From CAYXTC01 sp964468405 (lineage in GTDB: Bacteria > Patescibacteriota > Minisyncoccia > Minisyncoccales > GWA2-38-27): a stretch of DNA of 28,886 nt. Both the position numbers and the translations under genes were made by a program. Where the stretch lies: NCBI GenBank assembly GCA_964468405.1, contig CAYXTC010000002.1, positions 1-28,886 on the forward strand. The letters run 5' to 3'. Shown here in pieces: positions 28,131 through 28,886 of the stretch (its first letter is position 1; each line of letters begins with the position of its first letter). The notes below the pieces were generated by a model, which did not search any database, was not told the origin of the DNA, and saw only the letters and a list, made by a program, of their open reading frames with translations.

Positions 28131-28886
28131 GAGGGAATAAAGCCCCTGAGGCTTTGTATCTAAACGCCCCGCCGTCTAGATCAACTCCTTCTTTTATTTT
28201 CTCTGAGGTTTCAGGAAGGAAAGGATAAAGTATATTTGCTATTTCGCCTAAGGCAAAGAGTAGGTTAGCTATTGCTTTTTCATTCCTTTTTTCCCAGGGT
28301 TTTTCTCTATCAATATACTTATCGCAAAAAGCGATTAAATCCCAAATCTCTTTTAAGGAATCGTGGAACCTTAATTCTTTTAAGAGATTTTCTGATTTCT
28401 CTTTGGTTTTTGCTGCTCTATTTTTGAACTCATCTGCCGGTTCCTTTTTGAGGGGAAGTGTCTTTTCCGCCATTGCTCTCACCCGAGAGAACAAATTGCC
28501 TATCCCAGAAGCCAAGTCATAATTATACCTATTTTTAAATTTTTCATAAGTAAAATCTCCGTCTGCAGTCGGGGGAATCTCCCTTAGCAGATAATATCTT
28601 ACTGCATCTGTCCCGTATTTCTCCACTAAATCAAAAGGGTCTACAACATTGCCCAAACTCTTAGATATCTTTTGTCCTGCCATCGAAATAAAGCCGTGTA
28701 CAAAAACAGTCCTAGGGAGTTCCAATCCCAAAGACAAAAGCATGCCCGGCCATATTAAAGTATGGAATTTTAAAATGTCTTTGCCGATAAAATGTATGTC
28801 TGCAGGCCAGTATTTTTCAAACTTTTGGCTATCTCCCTCATATCCTATAGCAGAAAGATAATTGGTGAGGGCGTCAGCCCAAACGT
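28123..28886 (-). CDS. metG: Methionyl-tRNA synthetase, C-terminal part
   Basis: Class I synthetase charging tRNA-Met. The frame is open at the window edge, so the N-terminal catalytic half and start lie outside; about 253 residues are present. It shows VWADALTNYLSAIGYEGDSQ, WPADIHFIGKDILKFHTLIW, the KMSKS loop as KISKSLGNVVDPF, GTDAVRYYLLREIPPTADGD and the helical anticodon domain. It ends soon after that domain, so the optional C-terminal tRNA-binding (dimerisation) domain of many MetG proteins is absent. No terminator separates it from the next promoter. Confidence 0.95.
   Translation of the reverse strand, partial: VWADALTNYLSAIGYEGDSQKFEKYWPADIHFIGKDILKFHTLIWPGMLLSLGLELPRTVFVHGFISMAGQKISKSLGNVVDPFDLVEKYGTDAVRYYLLREIPPTADGDFTYEKFKNRYNYDLASGIGNLFSRVRAMAEKTLPLKKEPADEFKNRAAKTKEKSENLLKELRFHDSLKEIWDLIAFCDKYIDREKPWEKRNEKAIANLLFALGEIANILYPFLPETSEKIKEGVDLDGGAFRYKASGALFPRL

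Overview
The window looks like a chromosomal piece of a Patescibacteria (Candidate Phyla Radiation) bacterium, most likely of the Parcubacteria type. This is inferred from gene content and trimmed protein forms, not from a marker tree. The signs are a short FtsZ without a tail, an Mfd that has lost its N-terminal damage-recognition half, an anaerobic class III ribonucleotide reductase, tightly packed operons with 1-8 nt overlaps, and many short genes with no known family.

Layout, mostly on the minus strand. (1) 1-1465: the start of nrdD with its promoter and a perfect DnaA box. (2) 1491-6981: a housekeeping operon read lepB, hisS, HIT hydrolase, rpsU, yqeY, ybeY, ftsA, ftsZ, from a nearly leaderless promoter. 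(3) 7006-9739: three small transcription units, each with a strong promoter and a hairpin terminator. They hold two unknown overlapping ORFs, an exported HEAT-repeat protein and a lipoprotein paralogue; the last two share a perfect 138-bp duplication. (4) 9809-12725: a large cysteine-rich, PKD-containing, membrane-anchored surface protein interrupted by a 100-N assembly gap inside a tandem repeat. (5) Plus strand 13060-15609: pth and a minimal mfd. (6) A FabZ-like hotdog protein divergent from topA, which is followed by tRNA-Leu(CAA). (7) 18343-25005: the operon leuS, nucleotidyltransferase-Sua5 fusion, glyA, folD, PAP2 phosphatase, MazG-like. (8) 25043-28130: a stand-alone response regulator, tatD, a thioredoxin-like/csrA pair, and a cluster of very small unknown genes. 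(9) The 3' part of metG.

The main pattern I found is that two kinds of 5' organisation coexist. Core genes mostly have little or no leader and no Shine-Dalgarno sequence, and rely on stop/start overlap. A second group (response regulator, FabZ-like, lipoprotein, HEAT protein, the 7.9-kb operon, thioredoxin-like/csrA, and the 27.5-kb small-gene operon) has near-consensus promoters, a leader carrying a boxA-like element of the form GYTCTTTNA just after the expected transcription start, a good AGGAG-type ribosome site, and a compact hairpin terminator that often abuts or overlaps the next promoter. boxA is the NusB-S10 binding site of rRNA antitermination, so a set of protein genes carrying it is unusual. 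Other points of note are a translationally coupled 22-residue protein, an intrinsic terminator lying inside a reading frame, and altered active sites in the FolD and thioredoxin-like proteins.
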